A DNA stretch of 64,000 nucleotides. It comes from CALMEC01 sp964434425. GTDB lineage: Bacteria; Actinomycetota; Thermoleophilia; Miltoncostaeales; Miltoncostaeaceae. The notes beneath the pieces were generated by a model, which was not told where the DNA came from, did no database searches, and worked only from the letters and a program-made list of their open reading frames with translations. Positions 35,862-43,145 of this stretch are shown in pieces; position 1 is the first letter of the stretch, and every line of letters starts with the position of its first letter. The translations under genes were made by a program, and so were the position numbers. The stretch spans positions 62,001 to 126,000 of the forward strand of contig CAYSVH010000003.1 of NCBI GenBank assembly GCA_964434425.1, given 5' to 3'.

Positions 35862-35949
35862 ACGACGGCAGATAGCAGCGATTCGAACGGCGGGATGCCG
35901 CTCCCAGAGCCGGAATCCGGGTTTCGCCCTCGACCGAGCGGCATCGGTG

Positions 35950-35984
35950 GTGAGGCCGCTGGTGCCTGGCACCAGCGGCCTCAC
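35950..35984. repeat. 35-bp perfect palindrome, copy 2
   Basis: GTGAGGCCGCTGGTGCC, one T, then its exact reverse complement. It starts 124 bp after copy 1 and shares the same sequence. Together they occupy the 467-bp gap 35700-36166, in which I see no gene. They may act as terminators for the convergent genes or as protein-binding sites. Confidence 0.85.
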
Positions 35985-36166
35985 TCGGCACGCGATGACA
36001 GGCATGCGAGACACGCCCGCGACCGCTCGGCCGTCGTCTCGGACGGACGCTTCCGGCTCAGATCGTCGGCCACCGACGGGCCCGTGCGATGGGCGCCGTT
36101 TCGGCACGGACACCGCGCCCGTGCCCACGGCGCGAGCACCGGGGCACGAACGGAGACGTCAGGCGA

Positions 36167-37183
36167 TCAGCGTCCGCAGACGGGCCAGGGGGATGCCCCC
36201 TGCTGCGAGTAGAGCAGGGCGGCGACACGGTCCTGCTCGGCCTCGGACGCAGCGGCCGGGTCGCCCCCCTGACCGCCGAGGCTCGACCACGTATTGGGGT
36301 CGAACTGGTACTTGCCGCGATAGAGCCCGCTGGGCGACACCGCCGTGGGGTTGCCACCGGACTCGCACTGCGCGATGGCCTGGAGCGCACCGCTGGGCGC
36401 GGTACCACCTGCGGGAGCGGACGATGCCGGTGCGCTGACCGGCGTGACCGCCGGAGCGGACGATGCCGGTGAGTCGGCGCCGACACGCCGCGCCACCCGT
36501 TGCTCCGCGGCGCGAAGGGCGGCGAGACGCGCGGCGTTCGCCTTGCGGCGCTCCTCCGCGGCGATCATGACGGCCAGCTGGTTGCGCGTCGCGCTGAGCA
36601 CGGCGCGGCGCTGCGCGCGCACGGTGTTGATCTCGGAGACCTGACGGGCGGCCTCGGCGCTCTGTGCCTTGGCCTCCTCGTTGTCCGCGATCAGCTCGGC
36701 GCGCTGCTCCTTGATCTTCTCGCGCTGCGCACGGGTGGACTGCACCACGTCGCTGTCGTGGCGACGGACGCGCTGCATGAAGTTGGCGCCCGCGACGAAG
36801 TCGGAGAACGAGTTGGAGCGAAGGAGGACCTCGACCTGGCTCGGCTGCGGCTGGCGGTACATCATCGAGATGCGGTCACCGAGGATCTTCTGGGACCGGA
36901 GGTACTGCTTCTGGGTCCTCTTCAGCTCGGCGCCGTTCTTCGCGATCCGGGCACGTACCTCGCCCAGCTTGCTTCTGGCGGCCTCGTGCGCCTGGCTGGC
37001 CTGGGTGTACCGGGCGTCGTAGCCCGCGAGCTCGATCTCGAGACCGCGAACCGCCTCCATCTGACCGGCGATCGTCTGACCCGCAGCGCCACTCGGCACA
37101 ACGAGGGGGCCCCCGAGAATCAGGGCACCGAAGAGAAATGCACCGCGAAGGTGCGAGAGACGCGGGCGTCGAGTCGCCGTCAA
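36167..37183 (-). CDS. Secreted Rpf-like transglycosylase with coiled-coil domain
   Basis: 338 residues. Signal peptide after TTG 37183 (LRGAFLFGALILGGPLVVPSG), then a long coiled coil (about 40-240) like the PcsB/CwlO regulatory domain, an Ala/Pro/Ser linker, and a C-terminal resuscitation-promoting-factor domain (ALQAIAQCESGGNPTAV... GKYQFDPNTWSSLGG). The Glu in CESGGN is the expected catalytic acid. The enzyme would cleave peptidoglycan glycan strands, with the coiled coil as an inhibitory or FtsEX-coupled arm. TTG is chosen because GGGAGGAG lies 5 nt upstream. A GTGACA-N5-GTAACC repeat (37307-37323) further upstream resembles an MtrA site. Confidence 0.9.
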   Translation of the reverse strand: MTATRRPRLSHLRGAFLFGALILGGPLVVPSGAAGQTIAGQMEAVRGLEIELAGYDARYTQASQAHEAARSKLGEVRARIAKNGAELKRTQKQYLRSQKILGDRISMMYRQPQPSQVEVLLRSNSFSDFVAGANFMQRVRRHDSDVVQSTRAQREKIKEQRAELIADNEEAKAQSAEAARQVSEINTVRAQRRAVLSATRNQLAVMIAAEERRKANAARLAALRAAEQRVARRVGADSPASSAPAVTPVSAPASSAPAGGTAPSGALQAIAQCESGGNPTAVSPSGLYRGKYQFDPNTWSSLGGQGGDPAAASEAEQDRVAALLYSQQGASPWPVCGR

Positions 37184-37306
37184 GTGGCTCCTCCCTGTCC
37201 ATGATGCGGCGCCGCGCTGGGGCGCCCGTGCGAGACGACGACTGTAGCAAAAGGTCGCCGTTGCAACAGTCGTTGCGCCAAAACACCTGCGTTCCGGGTC
37301 CTTCTG

Positions 37307-37323
37307 GTGACAGACCGGTAACC
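37307..37323. promoter_or_regulatory. Possible MtrA-type direct repeat
   Basis: GTGACA, five bases, GTAACC: two 6-bp direct repeats with the spacing described for actinobacterial MtrA boxes, which control Rpf-type wall hydrolases. It lies between the divergent Rpf-like and ExeA-type genes. The match is short and could be chance. Confidence 0.25.
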
Positions 37324-37341
37324 GATCGTCCGGGCCGATGG

Positions 37342-37347
37342 TACCGT
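37342..37347 (+). promoter_or_regulatory. -10 box (TACCGT) before the ATPase gene
   Basis: TACCGT ends 6 nt before ATG 37354 and there is no ribosome binding site, so the transcript is probably leaderless. Confidence 0.45.
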
Positions 37348-37353
37348 CCTCGC

Positions 37354-38205
37354 ATGGGACGAACCGAGGACGCACGGAAGCCGCAGGCCCGCCATCCGTA
37401 CCTTGATTGGTGGGGGCTGTCCGAGGCTCCGTTCCAGATCGAACCCGACCCGCGTTTCGCCTATGAACGCGACGGGCATCGCGAGGGGCTCTCCCGGATG
37501 CTCTTCGGGCTGACTCAGCTGGGCGGGATCGTCACGATCACGGGCGAGATCGGCTGCGGCAAGACCACCCTGGCGCGTTCGCTGAAGCTGACCCTGGCCG
37601 GAGACGGCTTCGCCATGGCGACCGTGGCGAACCCGCCGCGCACGGCGTCGGGCCTGCTCACCGCGCTTCTCGCCTCGGTCGGCGCGAAGCGCCGCGGCGG
37701 CGGCACCCCCAAACTCGCCCAGGCCCTGCGCGACCACCTGAACCAGGAGAGCGAGGAGGGGCGCCGCCCGGTCATCCTCGTCGACGAGGCGCAACGGCTC
37801 GATCGACGCGCGCTCGAGGAGTTGCGGCTTCTCACCAACCCCGGCGACGGGCCCGCGATCCCGGTGGTCCTCCTGGGGCAGCCGGAGTTCCGGTCCACCC
37901 TGCAGAAGCTCCCGCAGTTCGACCAGCGGATCGTCGTGCGCTACCACCTGGGCGGCATGAACCGCGACGAGACCGTCAGCTACATCCACCACCGGGCGCG
38001 CATCGCGGGGGCCACGCGCCGTCTCTTCAGCGACCGGGCGGCGACGGCGATCCATGAGGAGACCGGCGGGATCCCCCGGCTGGTGAACATGCTGTGCGCG
38101 AACGCCCTCTTCGTGGGGTTCGCGCGTCGTGAGACCCAGATCGGCGAGGACCTGGTGCGCGATTTGGCCGAGGACCGACGCACGGAGGAGGTGCCCGGCA
38201 CATGA
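37354..38205 (+). CDS. ExeA/GspA-type AAA ATPase
   Basis: 283 residues. The N-terminal DWWGLSEAPFQIEPDPRFAYE is the classic ExeA/MshM opening. Walker A is ITGEIGCGKTTLARSL and Walker B VILVDEAQRLD, followed by LRLLTN and VVLLGQPEF (sensor region), then a helical lid. Family members assist secretin assembly, pilus-type machines or Tn7/Mu-like transposition (TniB); there is no secretion or transposase gene here. It overlaps the next gene by ATGA and begins a four-gene operon ending in two CHAD proteins, so a polyphosphate-related role is possible but unproven. Confidence 0.88.
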   Translation: MGRTEDARKPQARHPYLDWWGLSEAPFQIEPDPRFAYERDGHREGLSRMLFGLTQLGGIVTITGEIGCGKTTLARSLKLTLAGDGFAMATVANPPRTASGLLTALLASVGAKRRGGGTPKLAQALRDHLNQESEEGRRPVILVDEAQRLDRRALEELRLLTNPGDGPAIPVVLLGQPEFRSTLQKLPQFDQRIVVRYHLGGMNRDETVSYIHHRARIAGATRRLFSDRAATAIHEETGGIPRLVNMLCANALFVGFARRETQIGEDLVRDLAEDRRTEEVPGT

Positions 38206-38525
38206 GCCGCGTCAGCTACCAGGCCATGCTGGAACCCTCGGATGAGGACGGCGCGCGGTTCGACGAGTTGCGCCCCGCCGACCTCCCCTCACGGAGGCGT
38301 GATGCCACCGAACGGCTCCGCGTCCGGGTCAGCGAACGGCATACGCGCTGGCTGGACGAGGTGACCGCGCAGACCGGTCTCACCCGGGACCTCGTCGTGA
38401 TGGCGGCGCTCGATCTCATGATCGCCCTCGACGTCGACTGGGACGGAGTGGAGCGTCCGCGCGACCTCCGAGACGCGCTCACGCAGGCGGCGGGGGTCCG
38501 GCCGCGGCGAGACAGGGAGCCCTGA
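38202..38525 (+). CDS. Small protein, ribbon-helix-helix-like
   Basis: 107 residues. The central part ERLRVRVSERHTRWLDEVTAQTGLTRDLVVMAAL has the strand-helix-helix pattern of a ribbon-helix-helix DNA-binding protein; the N and C termini are charged and probably flexible. I do not recognise a specific family. It starts in an ATGA overlap with the ATPase gene and ends 1 nt before the proposed start of the first CHAD gene. It could be an operon regulator or a partner of the ATPase. Confidence 0.65.
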   Translation: MSRVSYQAMLEPSDEDGARFDELRPADLPSRRRDATERLRVRVSERHTRWLDEVTAQTGLTRDLVVMAALDLMIALDVDWDGVERPRDLRDALTQAAGVRPRRDREP

Positions 38526-38526
38526 G

Positions 38527-39048
38527 ATCGCCAGGGCGTGGGACGTCCCGGGGCTGGAGGCCAACCCGCGGTTCGCGGACGCCGCCGGGCGCATCATCCT
38601 GACACGCTGGCGCGAGATGATGAGCTACCGCGAGGGCACGCTCCTCGGCGAGGACATCGAGGAGCTCCACGCGATGCGGGTGTCGTCCCGGCGGCTGCGG
38701 GCGGCGATGGACGCGTTCGCCGCGGCCTTCCCGGAGGAGGGCTTCCGCCGACACCTGCGTCAGGTGAAACGCATCACCGACACGCTCGGCGACGCACGCG
38801 ACCTCGATGTGGCCATCGATTCGCTCACCCGCCTGCTGCCCGAACTCACCGAGGCGGAGCAGGTTGGAGTCGTCTCCCTCATCGACGAGTACCGCGAACG
38901 GCGCCGGGGTGAGCGACGCCACATCCGCAGGCTCTTCAGAGACCTCGACCGCACCGGATTCGGACGGCGCTTCGAGAAGTGGGTCGCACGGCACACCGGT
39001 GTCTCGGTGAAGAAGCTGAACCCTCAGCCGCCACGGGGGGACGACTGA
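38527..39048 (+). CDS. CHAD-domain protein 1, apparently starting at ATC
   Basis: 173 residues if started at ATC 38527. The CHAD signature EELHAMRVSSRRLRAAMDAF (His near 48) and GDARDLDVAIDSL are clear. CHAD domains are histidine-containing helical bundles that bind polyphosphate. The first ATG in frame (38617) would cut off about 30 residues that match the family N terminus (ARAWDVPGLEANP...AAGRIILTR) and align with the start of CHAD protein 2. No ATG, GTG or TTG exists upstream in this frame before a stop at 38419, yet GGGAG at 38515-38519 lies 7 nt before ATC. Either ATC is used, or one base differs from a true ATG. Confidence 0.75.
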   Translation: MARAWDVPGLEANPRFADAAGRIILTRWREMMSYREGTLLGEDIEELHAMRVSSRRLRAAMDAFAAAFPEEGFRRHLRQVKRITDTLGDARDLDVAIDSLTRLLPELTEAEQVGVVSLIDEYRERRRGERRHIRRLFRDLDRTGFGRRFEKWVARHTGVSVKKLNPQPPRGDD

Positions 39049-39653
39049 TGGCCAAGCCCCGTCCCGTCGCCGGTGTCGACCCCACGCGAAGGGTGAGGCC
39101 CAACGCCCGGCGGATCCTCGCCACGCGGATCGACGAGGTCTGGTCGTACGCCGACGACGTCGCCCAGCCCGGCCGGGTCCGCGAGCTCCACGACATGCGC
39201 ATCGCGTTCAAGCGGCTGCGCTACCTGCTCGAGATCTTCGGCGAGGCGTTCGGGGCGGATCTCTCCTCCTTCGTCGACGAGATCAAGGACATGCAGGACA
39301 TCCTCGGGGACATCCACGACCGCGACGTCCAGGTGCCGATGCTGCACGAGCACCTGGAGCGGCTGGCGGAACGCGACGCACGGAACGCACGGGGCCTGCT
39401 CGCCGACACGACGAAGCCGCCACGTTCCCCCGCCGCCGCCGAACGCGCTTATCGTCGGTTCGCCGAAAACTGGGAGGCGGCGTCGACGTCGGGCGAGCGC
39501 CCGGGCATCATGGCCCTCCTCGAGCTCCGCACACGGGAGCGGGACGCGCTCTACACCCGCTTCCTCGGCGAGTGGCGGCGCTGGGAGGAGACGGACTTCC
39601 GCGGTCGCCTGGAACGGGCTCTCCGGATCCGCAGGAGCGAGCGCCCGCGGTAG
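39048..39653 (+). CDS. CHAD-domain protein 2
   Basis: 201 residues from ATG 39048, overlapping the stop of CHAD 1 (TGATG). It carries the motif RELHDMRIAFKRLRYLLEIF and GDIHDRDVQVPML, the pattern typical of the second half of a full CHAD domain, whereas protein 1 resembles the first half. The two products therefore may pair to form one complete CHAD unit. The C-terminal 70 residues are charged helices. The expected ligand is polyphosphate. Confidence 0.87.
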   Translation: MAKPRPVAGVDPTRRVRPNARRILATRIDEVWSYADDVAQPGRVRELHDMRIAFKRLRYLLEIFGEAFGADLSSFVDEIKDMQDILGDIHDRDVQVPMLHEHLERLAERDARNARGLLADTTKPPRSPAAAERAYRRFAENWEAASTSGERPGIMALLELRTRERDALYTRFLGEWRRWEETDFRGRLERALRIRRSERPR

Positions 39654-39655
39654 CC

Positions 39656-39687
39656 CGTCGGGCCGACGCCGGCGTCTTCGCCCGACG
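39656..39687. terminator. Hairpin between convergent genes
   Basis: CGTCGGGC (39656-39663) pairs with GCCCGACG (39680-39687); the loop contains a second palindrome GACGCCGGCGTC. It begins 3 nt after the CHAD 2 stop and precedes the end of the convergent membrane protein gene. Confidence 0.6.
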
Positions 39688-39689
39688 TG

Positions 39690-40565
39690 TCAGTCGCCGG
39701 TCGAACCCGATTCGGCGACCATCTCCGCCAGAAGCAGGTCGTGCAGGAACCAGCGTCCGGCATCCCGGCCGGCCCGCTTCACGAGGATCTCCCCCTCCTC
39801 GGTGTGCTCCACGGTGACGCCGCGCCAGCACCTCATGGGTTCGCCGGTGAACGTCGCCATCTCGACCGGCATCCGCGGCATCCATTCGTCCCCTCGGGCT
39901 CCGCCCACCCAGGTGGCGGCGAGCTTCGGGGTCTGGAAGATCGACACCTCACGCCCGTGCCGCTCGCCGGCGTAGCCCACGCCTCCCTCCAGGGTGACGA
40001 TGTCGTGGAAGATGCTGATCCGCCGGACCGGCAGCTCGACCAGCCGGAGACCCAGCGGGGCGAACAACGCGTCGGATGACCGGATCACCGTCCGGAACGA
40101 GATGAACATGTAGATCAGCCAGAGCACGACGACGCCGACCGAGATGAAAAGGAGACGGGACTGCCACTCACCGTCCCCGACCGCGACGGCCCCGAGGCCG
40201 ATGCCGCTGACGATGACCCCGAACCACAGGTAGACGTGGATCAGCCGGTACATCCCGCGCGCCCCCCGGCGCACCGTGCCGCGGGTGACCGGTGTGAGGG
40301 CGAGGCGCTCGTACAGGTCCGACTGGGCACGGACGCGGCTGCGCCGGATCGCCCAGAACGAGTATCCGAAGATGAACCCGAAGAAGACCGCCCCGCAGAC
40401 GACGAATGCGTATCGCGGTGCGTCGGGGTCATCCGGCCACACCCGGGCGGCGACGAGGGTGGCCGCCGCCCAGACGACGATCGCCGTGATGCAGATCGCC
40501 GGCCACCACTTGGAGGTCATGAGGCCGGGTGTCCCCTCGCCCATCGTGTCCGTATTACTCGACAT
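39690..40565 (-). CDS. Membrane protein of unknown function
   Basis: 291 residues with four hydrophobic helices in the first 155 residues (WWPAICITAIVVWAAATLVA; YAFVVCGAVFFGFIFGYSFW; YLWFGVIVSGIGLGAVAV; LFISVGVVVLWLIYMFI), followed by a soluble C-terminal domain of about 130 residues with beta-rich pattern (RISIFHDIVTLEGGVGYAG). I do not recognise it. A TAATAT -10-like box lies about 9 nt before ATG 40565, suggesting a very short leader. Confidence 0.7.
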   Translation of the reverse strand: MSSNTDTMGEGTPGLMTSKWWPAICITAIVVWAAATLVAARVWPDDPDAPRYAFVVCGAVFFGFIFGYSFWAIRRSRVRAQSDLYERLALTPVTRGTVRRGARGMYRLIHVYLWFGVIVSGIGLGAVAVGDGEWQSRLLFISVGVVVLWLIYMFISFRTVIRSSDALFAPLGLRLVELPVRRISIFHDIVTLEGGVGYAGERHGREVSIFQTPKLAATWVGGARGDEWMPRMPVEMATFTGEPMRCWRGVTVEHTEEGEILVKRAGRDAGRWFLHDLLLAEMVAESGSTGD

Positions 40566-40655
40566 GACGCGAATATTAGTGTCCCGCGCATACCGTCGAC
40601 GAATCCGGGCATCGAGACTCCCCGACGGAGGGTCGGGCCCGTCACGACGGCCGGT

Positions 40656-41048
40656 CTATCCCTCCTGCGCGCGGACCCCGTGTACCGGGTTGCCGGCCGC
40701 CTCCCACTGGTAGTACGAGCACGCGGGACCGAAGGCGGCCTCGTACTGCTCGATCTTGGGGTTGCGGCCCACGTCACGCGCGACGGCGCAGTGGCGCAGG
40801 AGATTGGGGTCGTCCGACTCGGGCCAGACGATGACGAGGTGGGCCGCGGTCAGGTGCGTCGCGACGAAGGTGCAGCCCTCCGCGGGGCACGGCCACGGGT
40901 TGGTGCGTACGCAGTACCACCCGGCGTAATCCTCGCCGGAGTCGTCGGTCCAGAGGTCCTCCTCGGGGGGTGACTCGATTCGGATGACGCCCGGTTCGAT
41001 GACACCGATCTGCGGGCGTTCGGGGGCTCTGGGGGTCTCGTCGCTCAT
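40656..41048 (-). CDS. Small acidic protein with Cys/His-rich segment
   Basis: 130 residues, strongly acidic in the first 45. The middle part WPCPAEGCTFVATHLTAAHLVIVW has a C-x4-C-x6-H-x4-H arrangement that could bind one zinc ion like a C2H2 finger. The remainder includes RHCAVARDVGRNPKIEQYEAAFG. Family and function are unknown to me. It starts at ATG 41048, about 100 bp after a divergent-free gap to the next minus-strand gene. Confidence 0.6.
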   Translation of the reverse strand: MSDETPRAPERPQIGVIEPGVIRIESPPEEDLWTDDSGEDYAGWYCVRTNPWPCPAEGCTFVATHLTAAHLVIVWPESDDPNLLRHCAVARDVGRNPKIEQYEAAFGPACSYYQWEAAGNPVHGVRAQEG

Positions 41049-41151
41049 CTGCGCGATTTTACCCGTACGCGGAGGGTCGGCCCCATCGACGGCGAGGATG
41101 TCACCCATCGGGAGACGAGCGGCACGAGGGCGCAGCCTGCGCGGTCGCACG

Positions 41152-41409
41152 TCACGAGAGGAGGGCGGGAAGAACGATGACCAGGTCGTCCCCGTCGTCG
41201 AGCCGTGCGGCGGGGATCGTGCGACGACCGTTCAGGACGTACGTGATCCCGGGTGGTGGCACGAGGTCGAGCGCGGCGTCCTCGCACACGTAGCTCCAGC
41301 CGGCGCCTGCGGGGGTCCCGCGCGCGACGCGCCTGCGGACGCGGTGGCGCTCCTCACCGTCAGGCGCTCCCTGGACCAGGCGCACCGTGATGGTCACTTC
41401 GATCGACAC
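41152..41409 (-). CDS. Beta-grasp (MoaD/ThiS-like) small protein
   Basis: 85 residues. The pattern VTITVRLVQ at the start and YVLNGRRTIPAARLDDGDDLVIVLPALLS at the end (the segment LNG...LDDGDDLVIV) resembles MoaD/ThiS sulphur carriers, where it reads VNG...L.DGDEV.I.P. However, the C-terminal Gly-Gly needed for thiocarboxylation is absent (it ends ALLS), so it is either a diverged, non-catalytic ubiquitin-like fold or a look-alike. No cofactor genes are adjacent. Confidence 0.55.
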   Translation of the reverse strand: MSIEVTITVRLVQGAPDGEERHRVRRRVARGTPAGAGWSYVCEDAALDLVPPPGITYVLNGRRTIPAARLDDGDDLVIVLPALLS

Positions 41410-41457
41410 GCCCGCAGTCTAGGAGGTGCTCGCGTCGACAGGGGCGGGGATCTGAGT

Positions 41458-41526
41458 TCCCGAAAACATCGTGTAAATGATCCCGAAAACATAGCGTAAT
41501 GAGTCCCGAAATGTTAGTGTTGCCCA
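41458..41526 (+). repeat. Three 23-bp direct repeats upstream of the DUF4143 ATPase
   Basis: TCCCGAAAACAT begins at 41458 and 41481, and TCCCGAAATGTT at 41504: a constant 23-bp period. Units 1 and 2 continue with CGTGTAAATGA and AGCGTAATGAG. The region is A+T-rich against its surroundings and ends 2-3 nt before ATG 41529. It looks like an operator array or iterated promoter element for the gene that follows. Confidence 0.8.
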
Positions 41527-41528
41527 CC

Positions 41529-42821
41529 ATGAGCAGCGAGCTTGGCGGACCCATCCCCTACAAACGCCGCGTCGTCGATGACGAACTCGACGAGTTGCTG
41601 CCGGGGTTGGCCGCCGTCAACATCGAGGGCCCCAAGGGAGTGGGCAAGACGGCAACAGCCTCGACTCGCGCTGCCAGCGTCCATCGCCTGGACGACGTCG
41701 GGCAACGTCAGATCGTCGAGGCCGATCCTCACCGCCTGGAACGCGGCCCCGCGCCGATCCTCATCGATGAGTGGCAGAAATGGCAGCCGAGCTGGGACAT
41801 CGTCCGCCGCTCGGTTGATGCCGACCCCACCCCAGGACGATTCCTCCTGACCGGATCCGCGTCGCCGACAGGCGCCGAGACGCATACCGGCGCCGGACGC
41901 ATCGTTCCGATCCGGATGCGACCACTCTCACTCGCAGAGCGCGGATACGCCCCCTCGGTCAGGCTCGCAGACCTGCTCGGCGGTAGCCGACCGCCCGTGA
42001 CGGGAACCACACCGGTGACCCTCGACGACTACGTCCATGAGATCCTGGCCAGCGGATTCCCGGGCCTGCGTGAACTGACACCCCGCCAACTGAGAGCACA
42101 ACTCGATGGCTACCTCGCACGCGTTGTCGACCGCGAGTTTCCTGAGCAGGGCCTCACGCTCCGTCGCCCCGACACGCTCCGCGCTTGGATGCGCGCATAC
42201 GCCGCCGCGACGTCGACCACCGCCAGCTTCGAAACGATCCGAGACGCCGCAACCCCGGGAGTGGGCAACAAGCCATCGGTGACTGCGACGCTCCCCTGGC
42301 GCGACATCCTCACGCGCCTCTGGCTCCTGGATCCCGTCTCAGCATGGCTTCCTTCCAACAACAAGCTCAGAGAGCTCGCAGTCGCAGACAAGCACCATCT
42401 GGTCGATCCGGCACTCGCGGCACGCCTGTTGAACATCACCGCATCCAAGCTCGTCAACGGTGCCGGCACGGAACCGGACATCCCCCGAGACGGCCCCTTC
42501 CTGGGAGCGCTCTTCGAGAGCCTCGTCGCGCTGAACCTCCGGGTCTACGCACAGGCCGCCGAGGCGGAAGTCCGTCACCTTCGCACGCAACGCGGCGGGC
42601 ACGAGGTGGACTTCATCATCACCGGGACCGACGGAGGAATCGTCGCGATCGAGGTCAAGCTGTCGACCACCGTCAAGGCCCAGGATCTCAAGCACCTCGC
42701 GTGGCTCGGAGACCGCATCGGCGACCAGCTGCTCGACGCTGTCATCGTCACAACAGGCCGGGAGGCCTATCGACGCGACGACGGCATCGCAGTGGTCCCA
42801 GCAGCCCTGCTCGGCCCTTGA
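41529..42821 (+). CDS. AAA ATPase with C-terminal DUF4143 domain
   Basis: 430 residues. Walker A is NIEGPKGVGKTATAST (about 31-46) and Walker B APILIDEWQKW (about 75). The DUF4143 part starts near residue 205 and ends with the nuclease-like pattern GHEVDFIITGTDGG...AIEVKLST, a PD-(D/E)xK-type arrangement. Such ATPases are widespread, often in mobile or accessory DNA; function is not established. ATG 41529 is preferred because an earlier ATG (41499) would read through the third direct repeat. Codon use is less G+C-biased than neighbours (CAA, ACA, TCA appear often), which suggests recent transfer. Confidence 0.85.
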   Translation: MSSELGGPIPYKRRVVDDELDELLPGLAAVNIEGPKGVGKTATASTRAASVHRLDDVGQRQIVEADPHRLERGPAPILIDEWQKWQPSWDIVRRSVDADPTPGRFLLTGSASPTGAETHTGAGRIVPIRMRPLSLAERGYAPSVRLADLLGGSRPPVTGTTPVTLDDYVHEILASGFPGLRELTPRQLRAQLDGYLARVVDREFPEQGLTLRRPDTLRAWMRAYAAATSTTASFETIRDAATPGVGNKPSVTATLPWRDILTRLWLLDPVSAWLPSNNKLRELAVADKHHLVDPALAARLLNITASKLVNGAGTEPDIPRDGPFLGALFESLVALNLRVYAQAAEAEVRHLRTQRGGHEVDFIITGTDGGIVAIEVKLSTTVKAQDLKHLAWLGDRIGDQLLDAVIVTTGREAYRRDDGIAVVPAALLGP

Positions 42822-43021
42822 CATCCGCCTGAACTGCGCAGAAATGCAACGACCGGAACGCGGCGGATCTCCACGCCGAGTCCTGGCCGACATCAGCCGC
42901 GTTGAGCATCGATCGGAGGCGTCGTCGCTCTGAAGGGGACATGGTCCACCGCAGTGTGCCGCCGAAGCCATTCCCGCACCGGCATGGACCGGCACCCGGT
43001 CGCCGCGATCCGGGTAACATC

Positions 43022-43117
43022 GTCCCGTCGCGACTGGCGCCGTCGAGGTGGAGCCAACCACCGGGGAGCGACACCCCGAGTACATCCATAGTGGTCCGGA
43101 AACCGCGCGCCTGGGTC
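43022..43117 (+). ncRNA. ZTP (pfl) riboswitch
   Basis: The conserved blocks of the pfl motif occur in order: TCGCGACTGGCG (43028-43039), the GGTGGA...CCACCGGGGAGCGAC stem and loop (43047-43072), and CCGCGCGCCTGGGTC (43103-43117), the last being the diagnostic CCGCCUGGGC-type element. The class senses ZMP/ZTP, the purine intermediate that accumulates when 10-formyl-tetrahydrofolate is short, and commonly precedes folate genes such as glyA. It lies directly upstream of glyA, with AGGAGG following at 43135-43140, so translational or transcriptional control of glyA is expected. Confidence 0.85.
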
Positions 43118-43145
43118 CCGGGTTCATCCGTCACAGGAGGCACAC

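Noticed and set aside
37184..37353. c-di-AMP (ydaO) riboswitch upstream of the Rpf-like gene
   Set aside because: Rpf genes often have one, but I could not find the conserved core blocks, and the leader is too short and promoter-like.
38419..38620. Frameshifted fusion of the RHH-like protein with CHAD 1
   Set aside because: The RHH-like frame ends in a clean TGA after a natural C terminus, and a ribosome binding site stands before ATC 38527, so separate translation is more likely.
41499..41528. Earlier ATG start for the DUF4143 ATPase
   Set aside because: It would place the third direct repeat inside the protein, with a poor ribosome binding site; ATG 41529 is more natural.
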